Shown: positions 8,234 through 17,039 of the stretch, one piece after another
How the letters are laid out: every line of letters begins with the position of its first letter
Position numbering within the stretch: the stretch's first letter is position 1
Assembly: GCA_965368405.1 (NCBI GenBank)
Contig: CBDUMS010000001.1
Coordinates: forward strand, 38,078-102,077
Length of the DNA: 64,000 nt
Origin: S012-113 sp965368405
GTDB lineage: Bacteria > Bacteroidota > Bacteroidia > Cytophagales > Cyclobacteriaceae
Direction of reading: 5' to 3'
Made by a program: the position numbers and the translations under genes
Notes under the pieces: model-generated
Told to the model about the DNA's origin: nothing
Seen by the model: the letters and a program-made list of their open reading frames with translations, nothing else
Databases searched by the model: none

Positions 8234-9130
8234 TCAAATTATTAAGGCCAACCCAAAAAATATCATATAGACGAAGGTTGTAATAGCTAACTGCTTCAGA
8301 TATGGGTCGAGGAGTTTTTCTTGTTTAATTCTAGAAATTTGGATCCCATTAACGAAAATAAGTGGCAACCCAGCTAACCATAATAGATAACTATAGCTAA
8401 ATTCATGCAGACCAAGGTATACCGCGCTTAGCAGAATACAGAGAACTAGTAAAGCCCAGTGGTATTTTATGGCTGCACTATGCCCAAAGCGTACAGGTAT
8501 CGTCTGCTTTCCGGCCAATTTATCAGATCGTTCATCACGGATGTTATTAATATTCAACACACCTGTTGCAAGCAAACCTATGGCAAGAGACGGCAGTAAC
8601 ATAGTATAATCGAGCTCGTGTGAATAAAGGTAAAAACTCCCTCCTACGCCTAATACACCAAAGAAAATTAAGACCATTATATCACCAAAACCAGCATAGC
8701 CGTAGGGTCGCTTGCCAGCAGTATACGTGTAGGCTGCAATAATGCTCAAGAGCCCAAGCGCAAGAAAAATATAAAAGTCTAATGATTGAATCCCTAGCGC
8801 CACATATAATAATGCAATTCCTGAAACTAGGGAGAGAATGGCAAGAACAACGATCCCTCTGCGCATCTCTGCAATTGTGATCACACCGCTCTGAACCGCT
8901 CTTTCCGGACCTATCCGATGAATGCTGTCAGCTCCATTAATGCTATCGCCATAATCATTGGCGAGGTTTGACAAGACTTGTAAAAAAACCGTGGTGGTAA
9001 TCGCCCAGATAAATACGTTTAAACTGAAAACGCCTTGTTCAATGGCAAGAAAGGTGCCCATGCCAATGGTAGATAGTGCTAAAGGCAGGGTTCTTAGTCT
9101 AAATGCTGATATCCAGGCCCTAAATTTCAT
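8234..9130 (-). CDS. menA: 1,4-dihydroxy-2-naphthoate polyprenyltransferase
   Basis: MenA attaches the polyprenyl chain to 1,4-dihydroxy-2-naphthoate in menaquinone synthesis, in the cytoplasmic membrane. The protein has 298 residues with 8-9 hydrophobic segments. Both Asp-rich prenyl-diphosphate motifs of the UbiA superfamily are present: NDYGDSINGAD (58-68) and NIRDERSD (196-203). The second includes the NIRD form typical of MenA rather than UbiA. It is the last gene of the minus-strand group that begins at 13380 and starts 4 bp after the glutathione peroxidase gene. Confidence 0.95.
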   Translation of the reverse strand: MKFRAWISAFRLRTLPLALSTIGMGTFLAIEQGVFSLNVFIWAITTTVFLQVLSNLANDYGDSINGADSIHRIGPERAVQSGVITIAEMRRGIVVLAILSLVSGIALLYVALGIQSLDFYIFLALGLLSIIAAYTYTAGKRPYGYAGFGDIMVLIFFGVLGVGGSFYLYSHELDYTMLLPSLAIGLLATGVLNINNIRDERSDKLAGKQTIPVRFGHSAAIKYHWALLVLCILLSAVYLGLHEFSYSYLLWLAGLPLIFVNGIQISRIKQEKLLDPYLKQLAITTFVYMIFFGLALII

Positions 9131-9134
9131 TCAA

Positions 9135-9719
9135 TTATAAAACGTCCGCAAGCAATTCTTCGCTCATAGGATCGATGGCCGAGGCGTAGTATTTTGTCAG
9201 TTGCCCTTTCTCGTCAACTAAATATTTGCAAAAATTCCAACCCGGAGCTTCATCATTCCAACCATTCTTATCCTTGTCCGATAACCACTGGTATAGTGGA
9301 TCCATGTCATCTCCTTTCACTGAAATTTTGCTGAACATCTGAAAGGTAACACCATAATTAGCTTCACAAAATTTAGCAATTTCTAAATTTGAGCCCGGCT
9401 CTTGCTGACCAAAGTTGTTGGCGGGAAAACCAAGAATTACAATTTGATCGCCATGGGTTTCATGAAGCTTCTGAAGGCTTTCATATTGCGGCGTAAAACC
9501 ACATTCGGATGCGGTATTAACAATAAGAACTTTCTTTCCTTTGTATTTACTCAACGCAATCTCTTCGCCATCAATTGCGGTCATTGTAAAATCATAAATC
9601 GAACCCTTTGATTCCTGCATGTTTTCTGAAGGTCTAGCTGCAACTTTTTTAAAACCACAAGAAGTGGTGGTGGCTATCATTGTAACCAATACTAATAATT
9701 TGATTGTTGTTTTCATCAT
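9135..9719 (-). CDS. Glutathione peroxidase-family thiol peroxidase, lipoprotein
   Basis: This enzyme reduces peroxides, in bacteria usually with thioredoxin. A signal sequence with a lipobox ends at Cys21 (TTSCG), so the protein should be a membrane-anchored lipoprotein outside the cytoplasm. The peroxidatic Cys73 lies in NTASECGFT, where animal enzymes have selenocysteine. The catalytic Gln is in FPANNFGQQEPG and the probable resolving Cys is in AKFCEANYG (about 118). Its 194 residues equal the usual length of about 160 plus the leader. It lies 2 bp after argS and 4 bp before menA, so it is part of a tight operon. Confidence 0.93.
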   Translation of the reverse strand: MMKTTIKLLVLVTMIATTTSCGFKKVAARPSENMQESKGSIYDFTMTAIDGEEIALSKYKGKKVLIVNTASECGFTPQYESLQKLHETHGDQIVILGFPANNFGQQEPGSNLEIAKFCEANYGVTFQMFSKISVKGDDMDPLYQWLSDKDKNGWNDEAPGWNFCKYLVDEKGQLTKYYASAIDPMSEELLADVL

Positions 9720-9721
9720 TC

Positions 9722-11506
9722 TTACATTTGGTCAGGAACATCAATTCCCAATATATTCATACCTTTTTTAATTACCTGAGCCACCAGTTTAGAGTAAACC
9801 ACTCTAAATTTTATGGTAGCTTCATCCTCTTCTTTAAAAATAGGAAGTTCAGCGTAAAACCTATTGTACTCCTTTGCTACATCGTAAATATATTGCGCGA
9901 GTACAGCCGGAGAATATTCATTACCAGCCTCTGCAATTTTCTCATTAAATTCAGAGACAAGCTTTACCCCTTCCATTTCTATCTCTGTTAAAACAACATC
10001 AGAACTGAGTTGGTTCATCTCGACGCCCATTTCTTTAGCCCTGTTTAAAATCGATATAATTCTGGCATGTGTGTATTGAATAAATGGTCCAGTATTCCCC
10101 TGAAATTGAATCGACTCCTGCGGGTCGAATAGCATACGTTTCTTCGGATCAATTTTAAGGAGAAAGTATTTTAATGCACCAAGCCCCAGAGTTTTATATA
10201 ATGCCCGTGCATCCTTTTCAGAAAAGCCCTCAATTTTACCCAATGCCTTGGTGTGCTCTTCGGCTGTTTCAACCATTTCTTGCATAAGGTCGTCGGCATC
10301 TACTACAGTTCCTTCCCGGGATTTCATTTTACCTGAAGGTAAGTCAACCATACCATAACTAAGATGATAACAATGACTAGCCCAATCGTACCCCAATTTG
10401 CCGAGAACAAGAAATAAGACCTTAAAATGATAATCTTGCTCATTACCCACTGTATAAACCTGTCCTTGAATTTTAGGAAAATCCTTAAAGCGTTGAATGG
10501 CGGTACCAATATCTTGTGTCATATAAACCGATGTGCCATCGGCCCTCAACAATAACTTATGGTCGAGACCTTCTTCTGTTAAATCCACCCATACAGAGCC
10601 GTCCTCTTTTTGATAGAAGATTCCAGATTTAACGCCTTGTAATACTTCGTCTTTCCCTAAAAGATAAGTATCTGATTCGTAATAAAGTTTATCGAAAGAA
10701 ACTCCCATGGTGTTATAGGTGGCTTCAAATCCAGCATACACCCATTCATTCATTCGCTGCCATAAACTATACACTTCTGGGTCTCTTTCTTCCCATTTTC
10801 GCAGCATTTCCTGAGCTTCCAGCATAATCGGTGCCTCTTTCTCTGCTTTTTCACGTGGTGTGCCGGCAGCTACCAGATCTTCGATTTGCTTCTTATATTC
10901 CTGGTCGAACTTCACATAGAAATTACCAACAAATTTATCTCCCTTAGTTTGAGTATCCGAAGGGTTCGCCTTTTCTCCAAATTTCAACCAGGCTACCATC
11001 GATTTACAGATGTGAATACCCCTATCGTTAATAATTTGCACCTTATGCACCTTATCACCATTCGCCTCAAGGATTTGGGCCACCGAATATCCCAAGAATA
11101 TATTTCGTAAATGACCCAGGTGAAGTGGTTTATTTGTATTTGGTGAAGAGAATTCTACCATCATCTCACGACCGCTAGACTTAATTTCGAACCAATCTGG
11201 ATTCGTATTTAAATCATTTAGTACTTTGACCCAAACACTGTCATTAATTACGATATTCAAAAATCCCTTTACGACATTGAATTCTTTAACCAGTTTACTG
11301 GATTCTTTAAGTGTTTCACCCAAGGCCTTGCCACTTTCTTCTGGGCTTTTTCTTGTGACTTTTAGATATGGGAACATCACCAATGTGTAATGACCCGCGA
11401 AGTCCTTTCGTGTTGGCTGTAAACTAATCGGACCAATTTCCTGCTCAAATGTTTGAAGGAAGGCCGATTGAATATCTTTGGTTAAATGGTCGGTAAGGTT
11501 ATACAT
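9722..11506 (-). CDS. argS: Arginyl-tRNA synthetase
   Basis: ArgRS charges tRNA-Arg with arginine. This is a class I synthetase of 594 residues, normal for the family. The HIGH-type motif is HLGH (129-132) within SSPNTNKPLHLGH, and the KMSKS loop appears as KMKSREG. An N-terminal Add1-like domain precedes the Rossmann fold and the DALR anticodon-binding domain closes the C-terminus, ending near GIDVPDQM. It starts 15 bp after two arginine-deiminase-fold genes on the same strand, an arrangement that groups arginine-handling functions. Confidence 0.97.
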   Translation of the reverse strand: MYNLTDHLTKDIQSAFLQTFEQEIGPISLQPTRKDFAGHYTLVMFPYLKVTRKSPEESGKALGETLKESSKLVKEFNVVKGFLNIVINDSVWVKVLNDLNTNPDWFEIKSSGREMMVEFSSPNTNKPLHLGHLRNIFLGYSVAQILEANGDKVHKVQIINDRGIHICKSMVAWLKFGEKANPSDTQTKGDKFVGNFYVKFDQEYKKQIEDLVAAGTPREKAEKEAPIMLEAQEMLRKWEERDPEVYSLWQRMNEWVYAGFEATYNTMGVSFDKLYYESDTYLLGKDEVLQGVKSGIFYQKEDGSVWVDLTEEGLDHKLLLRADGTSVYMTQDIGTAIQRFKDFPKIQGQVYTVGNEQDYHFKVLFLVLGKLGYDWASHCYHLSYGMVDLPSGKMKSREGTVVDADDLMQEMVETAEEHTKALGKIEGFSEKDARALYKTLGLGALKYFLLKIDPKKRMLFDPQESIQFQGNTGPFIQYTHARIISILNRAKEMGVEMNQLSSDVVLTEIEMEGVKLVSEFNEKIAEAGNEYSPAVLAQYIYDVAKEYNRFYAELPIFKEEDEATIKFRVVYSKLVAQVIKKGMNILGIDVPDQM

Positions 11507-11521
11507 TAAGGTTTGTATTTC

Positions 11522-12463
11522 TTATTTTGTTGGTAAAAAAACTTCGGCCATCATACATCTTGCCCCTCCTCCGCCTAAGGTCTCAATGGTTTCAAGTGAG
11601 CTGGATAGTATGGTATAATATTTTTCGATTTGAGCTATTTGCTTCTTGTCGAGCGAATTATGGGCAGCTGTAGACATGATTAGAAACTCCTCACCATTTT
11701 CATTATTTAAGGATAACATATTTCCAGCGAACTGGTTAACCTGAGCTTCGCTTATCTCACAAATCTCTTTTCCTGAACCCAGTAATGTTTCCTCTACAGA
11801 TTTCCTTTCTTGCGGATCGTCGATGCACGATAAACAGATAATGCTTAATTTATCGGTTAGAGACATCATTACATTCGTATGATAAATGGGAAGCCGCTCT
11901 CCATCTACCGTTTGATATGCATTAAAAGTTATTGGTTTATAACTAAATTCTTCACAAAACTTATCCAGTACCTCTTGGTCGGTTCTCTCTGAATTTGCGG
12001 CATAAACGAGATGATAGTCCCGGTCAAGAATCATGCTGCCAGTACCTTCCAAAAACTTATTTTGGGTCTCGAATGCAGAAAAATCTTTGATGTTCTCAAC
12101 GATATATCCTTCCTCCTGAAGAGATTCAATAATATCAGCCCTTCTTTCTAATCTTCTGTTTTCTGCAAACATCGGGTAAAGCGCAACGGTGCCATCATGA
12201 TGGAAGCTAACCCAGTTATTCGGGAATATCGAATCAGGTGTTTCGGCATCTGGCCGATCACGAATTACCGTAACTCTAATTCCATGATCACGAAGCATCT
12301 GCACCAAATCATCGAACTCTTGTAAAGCCCTGTTTTGAGCACCCTTATCCGACAGATCATCAATCTCTTGCTGATAGTAATTATTAACGGCTGTTTGCTC
12401 GTTAAGCTTAAAATCAACCGGCCGAACCATTAAAATATTAGAAGTAATCTGACGCCCTCCCAT
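11522..12463 (-). CDS. ctlX: Citrulline utilization hydrolase CtlX-like (amidinotransferase fold)
   Basis: This belongs to the arginine deiminase/amidinotransferase superfamily, whose members attack the guanidino or ureido carbon with a cysteine. The Asp-containing segment PDSIFPNNW, the catalytic His in YHTNVMM and the C-terminal catalytic Cys in GGGGARCMM are present. I chose the ATG at 12463, 2 bp after the upstream gene's stop, because its product begins near the conserved ITSNILMVRP start. An ATG at 12496 would add 11 residues and overlap the neighbour by 31 bp. The length of 313 residues fits CtlX. The exact substrate (citrulline, arginine or a methylated form) is not provable here. Confidence 0.8.
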   Translation of the reverse strand: MGGRQITSNILMVRPVDFKLNEQTAVNNYYQQEIDDLSDKGAQNRALQEFDDLVQMLRDHGIRVTVIRDRPDAETPDSIFPNNWVSFHHDGTVALYPMFAENRRLERRADIIESLQEEGYIVENIKDFSAFETQNKFLEGTGSMILDRDYHLVYAANSERTDQEVLDKFCEEFSYKPITFNAYQTVDGERLPIYHTNVMMSLTDKLSIICLSCIDDPQERKSVEETLLGSGKEICEISEAQVNQFAGNMLSLNNENGEEFLIMSTAAHNSLDKKQIAQIEKYYTILSSSLETIETLGGGGARCMMAEVFLPTK

Positions 12464-12465
12464 AA

Positions 12466-13380
12466 TCAATCTCTTAAAATCGGCATTGTGGAACACCGAA
12501 GTAAACCTTCCATTTTAGCTATTTCTATGTACTTAATCTTCTCAACAGTAAATCCGCGAGCCTCAAGTTCATCATTTAATCGTTTAAAAGAAACGCATGA
12601 TACAATTACTTCGGGTGAAATAGAAAATATATTTGAATACATATAGTACATTTCATCCTGATTAATCTCAATGATATTTTCCTTACCAAAATAGTCGTAA
12701 AGAAACTCAACATCTTCTGGATTTTTAAATCCGCCAGGATACATTATGGCCTGATTATGACCAATGGGTTGAAAACAACAATCAAGATGCAAGGCATTAT
12801 CCTTAGCGTAATCATCAGATTTATTCAATTGAAAGGCATGAACCTCTCGATGCGGGAATTGTTTACGTAAAAATTCTACCCCTTCTTTATTCGTTCTACT
12901 TACGGTATAGCGATAAAAATCTTCATCATCGGAGTAGCCAACAAATATTTTGTCATTCCATGGCTTAACATCGCCACCTTCTATTCTAACCTCTGGCCCT
13001 ACGCGTACCACTTTGTCTAATGGTATTTGATCTATTATGCGCTTAATTCCAAATTTCTCATTGTAGCGGTTCTCAATGATGTTCGGTTCAACGAAGATAT
13101 CATCGATTACGAAACCGATATCTCGGGCGAATATTTGATTTACTCCAGGGATGTTATCCGGTCGCAGCAATTCCACATCGTACTTATGAAAAACATCTTC
13201 GAGGTGAACCATCTCCTCATTGATCGATTGCTGATCTGGATAGGTTCCAGCAAGTATATGCTCCTTCGATTTAGGGTCATATACATCATGCAAAGAAGGT
13301 GTTCCTCCAAAGTCTTCCGCAAGTCCAAGAACTACTGTTCTTAAGCGGGATGTTTCATTTCTAACAAACGGTTTTATCAT
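12466..13380 (-). CDS. Arginine deiminase-related / amidinotransferase-family protein
   Basis: This is a second member of the guanidino-modifying superfamily, 304 residues, clearly diverged from the ctlX-like gene next to it. Visible active-site elements are the acidic segment IFARDIGFV, the His in ALHLDCCF and the C-terminal catalytic Cys in GLLRCSTMP. It resembles glycine amidinotransferase and dimethylarginine hydrolase relatives, and substrate prediction is unsafe. It is the first gene of the minus-strand operon reaching menA. A perfect -7 element lies at 13400-13407, 20 bp before the start codon. Confidence 0.8.
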   Translation of the reverse strand: MIKPFVRNETSRLRTVVLGLAEDFGGTPSLHDVYDPKSKEHILAGTYPDQQSINEEMVHLEDVFHKYDVELLRPDNIPGVNQIFARDIGFVIDDIFVEPNIIENRYNEKFGIKRIIDQIPLDKVVRVGPEVRIEGGDVKPWNDKIFVGYSDDEDFYRYTVSRTNKEGVEFLRKQFPHREVHAFQLNKSDDYAKDNALHLDCCFQPIGHNQAIMYPGGFKNPEDVEFLYDYFGKENIIEINQDEMYYMYSNIFSISPEVIVSCVSFKRLNDELEARGFTVEKIKYIEIAKMEGLLRCSTMPILRD

Positions 13381-13399
13381 AGTAGAAAATTCTAGGCTG

Positions 13400-13407
13400 C
13401 AAAAATA
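13400..13407 (-). promoter_or_regulatory. Candidate -7 element of the amidinotransferase-argS-menA operon
   Basis: TATTTTTG on the minus strand is a full match to TAnnTTTG, 20 bp before the ATG at 13380. No clear TTTG is seen at the -33 position. Confidence 0.38.
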
Positions 13408-13515
13408 GAGATTCGTTTAAATTTAATGTGTTTTACCTACAAACAAAATCTAATATTTTTACGTTCTTTAGTTGATCATGCTTTAAAAAAAAGGCTGTTT
13501 TCAAAATTGAAGTAC

Positions 13516-13523
13516 TACCTTTG
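13516..13523 (+). promoter_or_regulatory. Candidate -7 element of the glycosyltransferase gene
   Basis: TACCTTTG is a full match to TAnnTTTG, 21 bp before the TTG start at 13545. The -33 region is not convincing. Confidence 0.35.
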
Positions 13524-13544
13524 GCGACGTAAAAAAATATTTAT

Positions 13545-14303
13545 TTGAGTAAGAATCTGGTTATCATACCGACCTATAATGAGAAAGAAAATATCGAAGC
13601 GATAATACGCGCAGTATTTGATCTCAAAAAGCCTTTCGATGTACTGGTTGTTGACGACAACTCTCCAGATGGCACAACAGAAATAGTTCAGCGCCTTATT
13701 GCTCAAAAGGAAGCTGGAGGCCGGCCCTATGAACAACAGCTGCATTTAATTACACGGGAAGGTAAAAACGGGTTGGGTACTGCCTATATCGAAGGTTTTA
13801 GATTTAGTTTAAAGCATCAATACGATTATGTTTTTGAGATGGATGCCGACTTTTCTCACAACCCGCATGATTTGGAAAGATTACTTGAGACTTGTGCCGT
13901 AGAAGGGTATGATATGGCCATAGGCTCTCGTTATGTTACCGGTGTTAACGTTGTAAACTGGCCTATGGGTAGAGTTTTGATGTCATATTTAGCCAGCACT
14001 TATGTTAGAATAATTACGGGCATGAAAATTAGAGACACTACAGCCGGATTTAAGTGTTACGCACGTACTGTACTCGAAACTTTAGACTTCGATAGGGTTA
14101 AATTCGTTGGGTATGCTTTTCAGATTGAAATGAAATTCGATACCTGGAAGTACGGTTTCAAAATCAAGGAAGTGCCGATAATATTTACGGACCGTACGCG
14201 CGGCCAGTCGAAGATGTCTAGTGGCATTTTTAAAGAGGCCGTTCTAGGGGTAATCTCACTTAAAATTGGCAGCTGGTTTAGAAAATACGACAGGGCCGCC
14301 TAG
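13545..14303 (+). CDS. Polyprenol-phosphate mannosyltransferase-like glycosyltransferase (GT2)
   Basis: This family-2 glycosyltransferase of the DPM1/polyprenol monophosphomannose synthase group transfers a sugar from a nucleotide donor to a lipid-phosphate carrier at the cytoplasmic membrane face. The N-terminus reads NLVIIPTYNEKENI. The donor-binding VVDDNSPDGT and the metal-binding DAD in EMDADFSHNP are present, as is the late MSSGIFKEA segment. The protein has 252 residues and lacks the C-terminal membrane domain of longer relatives. The start is TTG at 13545: no ATG occurs between the preceding AT-rich stretch and the conserved N-terminus. Its stop overlaps the stop of the convergent permease gene within CTAG. 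Confidence 0.9.
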   Translation: MSKNLVIIPTYNEKENIEAIIRAVFDLKKPFDVLVVDDNSPDGTTEIVQRLIAQKEAGGRPYEQQLHLITREGKNGLGTAYIEGFRFSLKHQYDYVFEMDADFSHNPHDLERLLETCAVEGYDMAIGSRYVTGVNVVNWPMGRVLMSYLASTYVRIITGMKIRDTTAGFKCYARTVLETLDFDRVKFVGYAFQIEMKFDTWKYGFKIKEVPIIFTDRTRGQSKMSSGIFKEAVLGVISLKIGSWFRKYDRAA

Positions 14304-15502
14304 TCGAATCTTATCGCTTGTACTGGTTGAATTCGCGAAATAAACAATGTTGGTAAGAATAGCACCAACGATACTATTACAAAAATCAACACATTCAATC
14401 CCGCAATTACAAGCCAATCGAATTCTATTGGTACATAGCTCATATAATAATTATTAGGATCGAGGGGAATCAAATTATAATAGTATTGCAATGTTGCCAA
14501 ACCAATTCCCAGGATATTCCCAAAGACTAACCCCTTAATAATTAGCCGAATACCGCTATAAATAAATATTTCTTGAATGAACCGATCGTTCGCGCCTAAT
14601 GCTTTGAGGGTCCCGATCATTGGGGTGCGTTCAAGAATTAAAATAAGCACTATAGAGATCATATTAAAGGAAGCCACAAAAAGCACCATAAATATTAATA
14701 GGCTCACATTATTATTTATTAACGACAGCCATTCAAAGATTTGAATATACTTTTGACTCGACTTTTGAATAAAGAGTTCATACCCTAATTCATCATAAAG
14801 CGAAGCATAGACCTGCTCGACCTGCTCGGTGTCTCGAATAAAGATTTCATATCCCCCCGCTTCATTTTCTTTCCAATTATTCAACCGTCGCACCAAAGCC
14901 AAATCGCCAAGAATAAGCTTGTCGTCAAAATCTTCCATCCCTGTTTCGTAGATTCCAACAATTTTTAACCTACGTGTTCGTGGTGGCTCCTGAATGAAAT
15001 GCATGATAATATTACCACCAACCTCTAACTGCATTCTTGCCGCTTCTTTCTTACTCACAACTACTTCCGTAGAAATCTTGCTCGAATCCAGGTTAATAAA
15101 CCTTCCTTCAATTAGATAATCACTAAAAACCTCCTGGTTGAAATTTTGATCAATCCCCTTGAAAATGATTCCCTCTACCCCTTCTTCGTTCTGCAAGAGC
15201 CCATATTTATAACCAAAGGGTTGTACTCTGGTAATTTCTGGATTGAACGCAAGGCTATCGAGCGTTGCCGGCCTTTCTGAATACGTGTTTCCGGTTAGGT
15301 ACCTGGTAACTTGTAAATGACCAGTAAAATCGTACACTTTAGATTTAATCGTATTCTGAAAACCCAGCATGATTAAAAAGGCCAAAGTCATAACGGCAAG
15401 GCCTAGCGCTATGCTAACAACTGCCACTTTATGGATGGTAGATGAAAAGGTACCTGCCTCGGGCTTACTGGTTTTTTGAGATATAAATACGGAAAGCTTC
15501 AA
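14300..15502 (-). CDS. LolC/E-like ABC transporter permease (FtsX/MacB fold)
   Basis: This inner-membrane permease resembles lipoprotein-releasing LolC/LolE and other FtsX-domain proteins. Its 400 residues comprise one N-terminal membrane helix (about 25-50), a large periplasmic domain (about 55-265) and three C-terminal helices with the FtsX signature around ILERTPMIGTLKALGA. The start is TTG at 15502; no ATG lies before the first helix. No ATPase partner is adjacent, so the LolD-like subunit must be encoded elsewhere. The role in moving lipoproteins to the outer membrane is inferred from the family. Confidence 0.85.
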   Translation of the reverse strand: MKLSVFISQKTSKPEAGTFSSTIHKVAVVSIALGLAVMTLAFLIMLGFQNTIKSKVYDFTGHLQVTRYLTGNTYSERPATLDSLAFNPEITRVQPFGYKYGLLQNEEGVEGIIFKGIDQNFNQEVFSDYLIEGRFINLDSSKISTEVVVSKKEAARMQLEVGGNIIMHFIQEPPRTRRLKIVGIYETGMEDFDDKLILGDLALVRRLNNWKENEAGGYEIFIRDTEQVEQVYASLYDELGYELFIQKSSQKYIQIFEWLSLINNNVSLLIFMVLFVASFNMISIVLILILERTPMIGTLKALGANDRFIQEIFIYSGIRLIIKGLVFGNILGIGLATLQYYYNLIPLDPNNYYMSYVPIEFDWLVIAGLNVLIFVIVSLVLFLPTLFISRIQPVQAIRFD

Positions 15503-15543
15503 TTGAATTTCACTTATCTATGCCAAAGTAAAACATTATCTCA

Positions 15544-15551
15544 TAGTTTTG
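15544..15551 (+). promoter_or_regulatory. Candidate -7 element of the fmt-folA operon
   Basis: TAGTTTTG is a full match to TAnnTTTG, 15 bp before the ATG at 15567. A TTG that could be mistaken for an earlier fmt start (15549) is the end of this element. Confidence 0.42.
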
Positions 15552-15566
15552 CTCCAAATATCTTCT

Positions 15567-16502
15567 ATGATTGATTTAAAGATCATATTTCTAGGCACAC
15601 CAGACTTTGCCGTTGCAAGTTTGAAAGCACTCGTAGAGGCGAACATGCCGGTCGTAGCTGTTGTAACAGCCCCTGATCGCAAAAAAGGGCGCGGCCAAAC
15701 CGTAATTCCTTCACCGGTTAAGGAATTCGCGGTAAAACATGAATTGCCTGTCCTTCAGCCCACTAATCTAAAAGATCCTGCATTTATTGAAGAACTGGCT
15801 GGCTATAACGCAAATTTGCAAATTGTGGTTGCCTTTAGAATGTTACCGGAGGTGGTATGGAATATGCCAAAGCTGGGAACATTTAATCTCCATGCATCGC
15901 TATTGCCCGATTATCGTGGCGCGGCACCTATAAACTGGGCGATTATTAATGGTGAGTCCGTTACCGGTGTAACTACCTTTTTCTTGAAGCATGAAATAGA
16001 TACTGGCGAGATTATTTTTCAGGAAAAAGAGCAAATTACCGAAGAGGATACAGTGGCATCATTATACGACAGGTTAATGGCCAGAGGCGCGCACCTCGTA
16101 CTAAAGACGGCACAGACCATAGCAGAGGAAGCGGTTACTACATCACCACAAGTTATTAATGAAGATATTAAACTTGCACCCAAAATTTTTAAGGAAACCT
16201 GCGAAATTAGTTGGCAGAATAATTTTAAGGATGTCTATAATTTTGTTCGTGGCTTAAATCCTTATCCAGGTGCCTGGACAACCCTTGACGGGATGCAGTG
16301 CAAGATATTCGGTGTTTCGAAATCCGAGCTTAGCAAAAAAGCGGAACCCGGTTCAGTAGTTACAGATCATAAAACAAAAATTTCTGTTAAAGCTATCGAC
16401 CATTGGATGGATATAATGGAACTTCAATTACCTGGAAAAAAGAAAATGAAAGTAGACGAGTTGTTGAGAGGCAACCCGTTAAAGAATATCGATTCAATTT
16501 AA
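15567..16502 (+). CDS. fmt: Methionyl-tRNA formyltransferase
   Basis: Fmt formylates the initiator Met-tRNA using 10-formyl-tetrahydrofolate. The N-terminal formyltransferase domain starts KIIFLGTPDFA. The folate and catalytic region NLHASLLPDYRGAAPINWA contains the conserved Asn, His and HxSLLPxxRG signature, and the C-terminal OB-like domain follows. The chosen start is the ATG at 15567 (311 residues). An in-frame TTG at 15549 would add six residues but lies inside a likely promoter element. It is followed after 24 bp by folA, so a folate supply and use operon is plausible. Confidence 0.96.
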   Translation: MIDLKIIFLGTPDFAVASLKALVEANMPVVAVVTAPDRKKGRGQTVIPSPVKEFAVKHELPVLQPTNLKDPAFIEELAGYNANLQIVVAFRMLPEVVWNMPKLGTFNLHASLLPDYRGAAPINWAIINGESVTGVTTFFLKHEIDTGEIIFQEKEQITEEDTVASLYDRLMARGAHLVLKTAQTIAEEAVTTSPQVINEDIKLAPKIFKETCEISWQNNFKDVYNFVRGLNPYPGAWTTLDGMQCKIFGVSKSELSKKAEPGSVVTDHKTKISVKAIDHWMDIMELQLPGKKKMKVDELLRGNPLKNIDSI

Positions 16503-16526
16503 TTTTATATTTACGAAAAAACTGTA

Positions 16527-17039
16527 ATGGTTATATCCCTAATTGCGGCAGTATCAGAAAACCTCGTCATAGGCAAGGACAATGATTTGGTTTGGAAATT
16601 ACCAGACGACATGAAGTATTTCATGGAAACCACTAAAAATCATCATGTAATTATGGGGCGAAAGAATTATGAATCAATCCCTCATAAGTTTCGTCCGCTA
16701 CCTAATAGAGTGAACATAATTGTTACTAAGCAGAACGATTATAATGCAGAGAATTCCATCATAACAGACAATATTAATCATGCCATTGGGTATGCTCGCA
16801 ATGCGAATCAAGATGAAGTATTTATCATTGGCGGTGGACAGATCTATGCCCAATCGATCGATCTCGCAGACAAATTGTACATAACTGAAGTAAAGGGGAC
16901 CTTTGATGGGGACACATTCTTTCCTAAAATTGATAAATCTATCTGGGAGGAAGAGTCTAGATTGAGACATGATGTCGATGCCAGGCATGACTATGCCTTT
17001 GATTTTGTAATCTATACCCGTAAACCCAACAAACTATGA
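16527..17039 (+). CDS. folA: Dihydrofolate reductase
   Basis: DHFR reduces dihydrofolate to tetrahydrofolate with NADPH. The 170-residue protein shows the family motifs: ISLIAAVSENLVIGKDNDLVW at the N-terminus with the catalytic acidic residue in LPDDMKYF, then HVIMGRKNYESIP and VFIIGGGQIYAQS. Length and order are those of chromosomal bacterial DHFR. It ends in a 4-bp overlap with the following dehydrogenase gene, so translation is coupled. Confidence 0.97.
   Translation: MVISLIAAVSENLVIGKDNDLVWKLPDDMKYFMETTKNHHVIMGRKNYESIPHKFRPLPNRVNIIVTKQNDYNAENSIITDNINHAIGYARNANQDEVFIIGGGQIYAQSIDLADKLYITEVKGTFDGDTFFPKIDKSIWEEESRLRHDVDARHDYAFDFVIYTRKPNKL

Noticed and set aside
13027..13344. Open frame of 105 codons on the plus strand
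   Set aside because: It lies wholly antisense to the amidinotransferase-family gene, whose catalytic motifs are intact.
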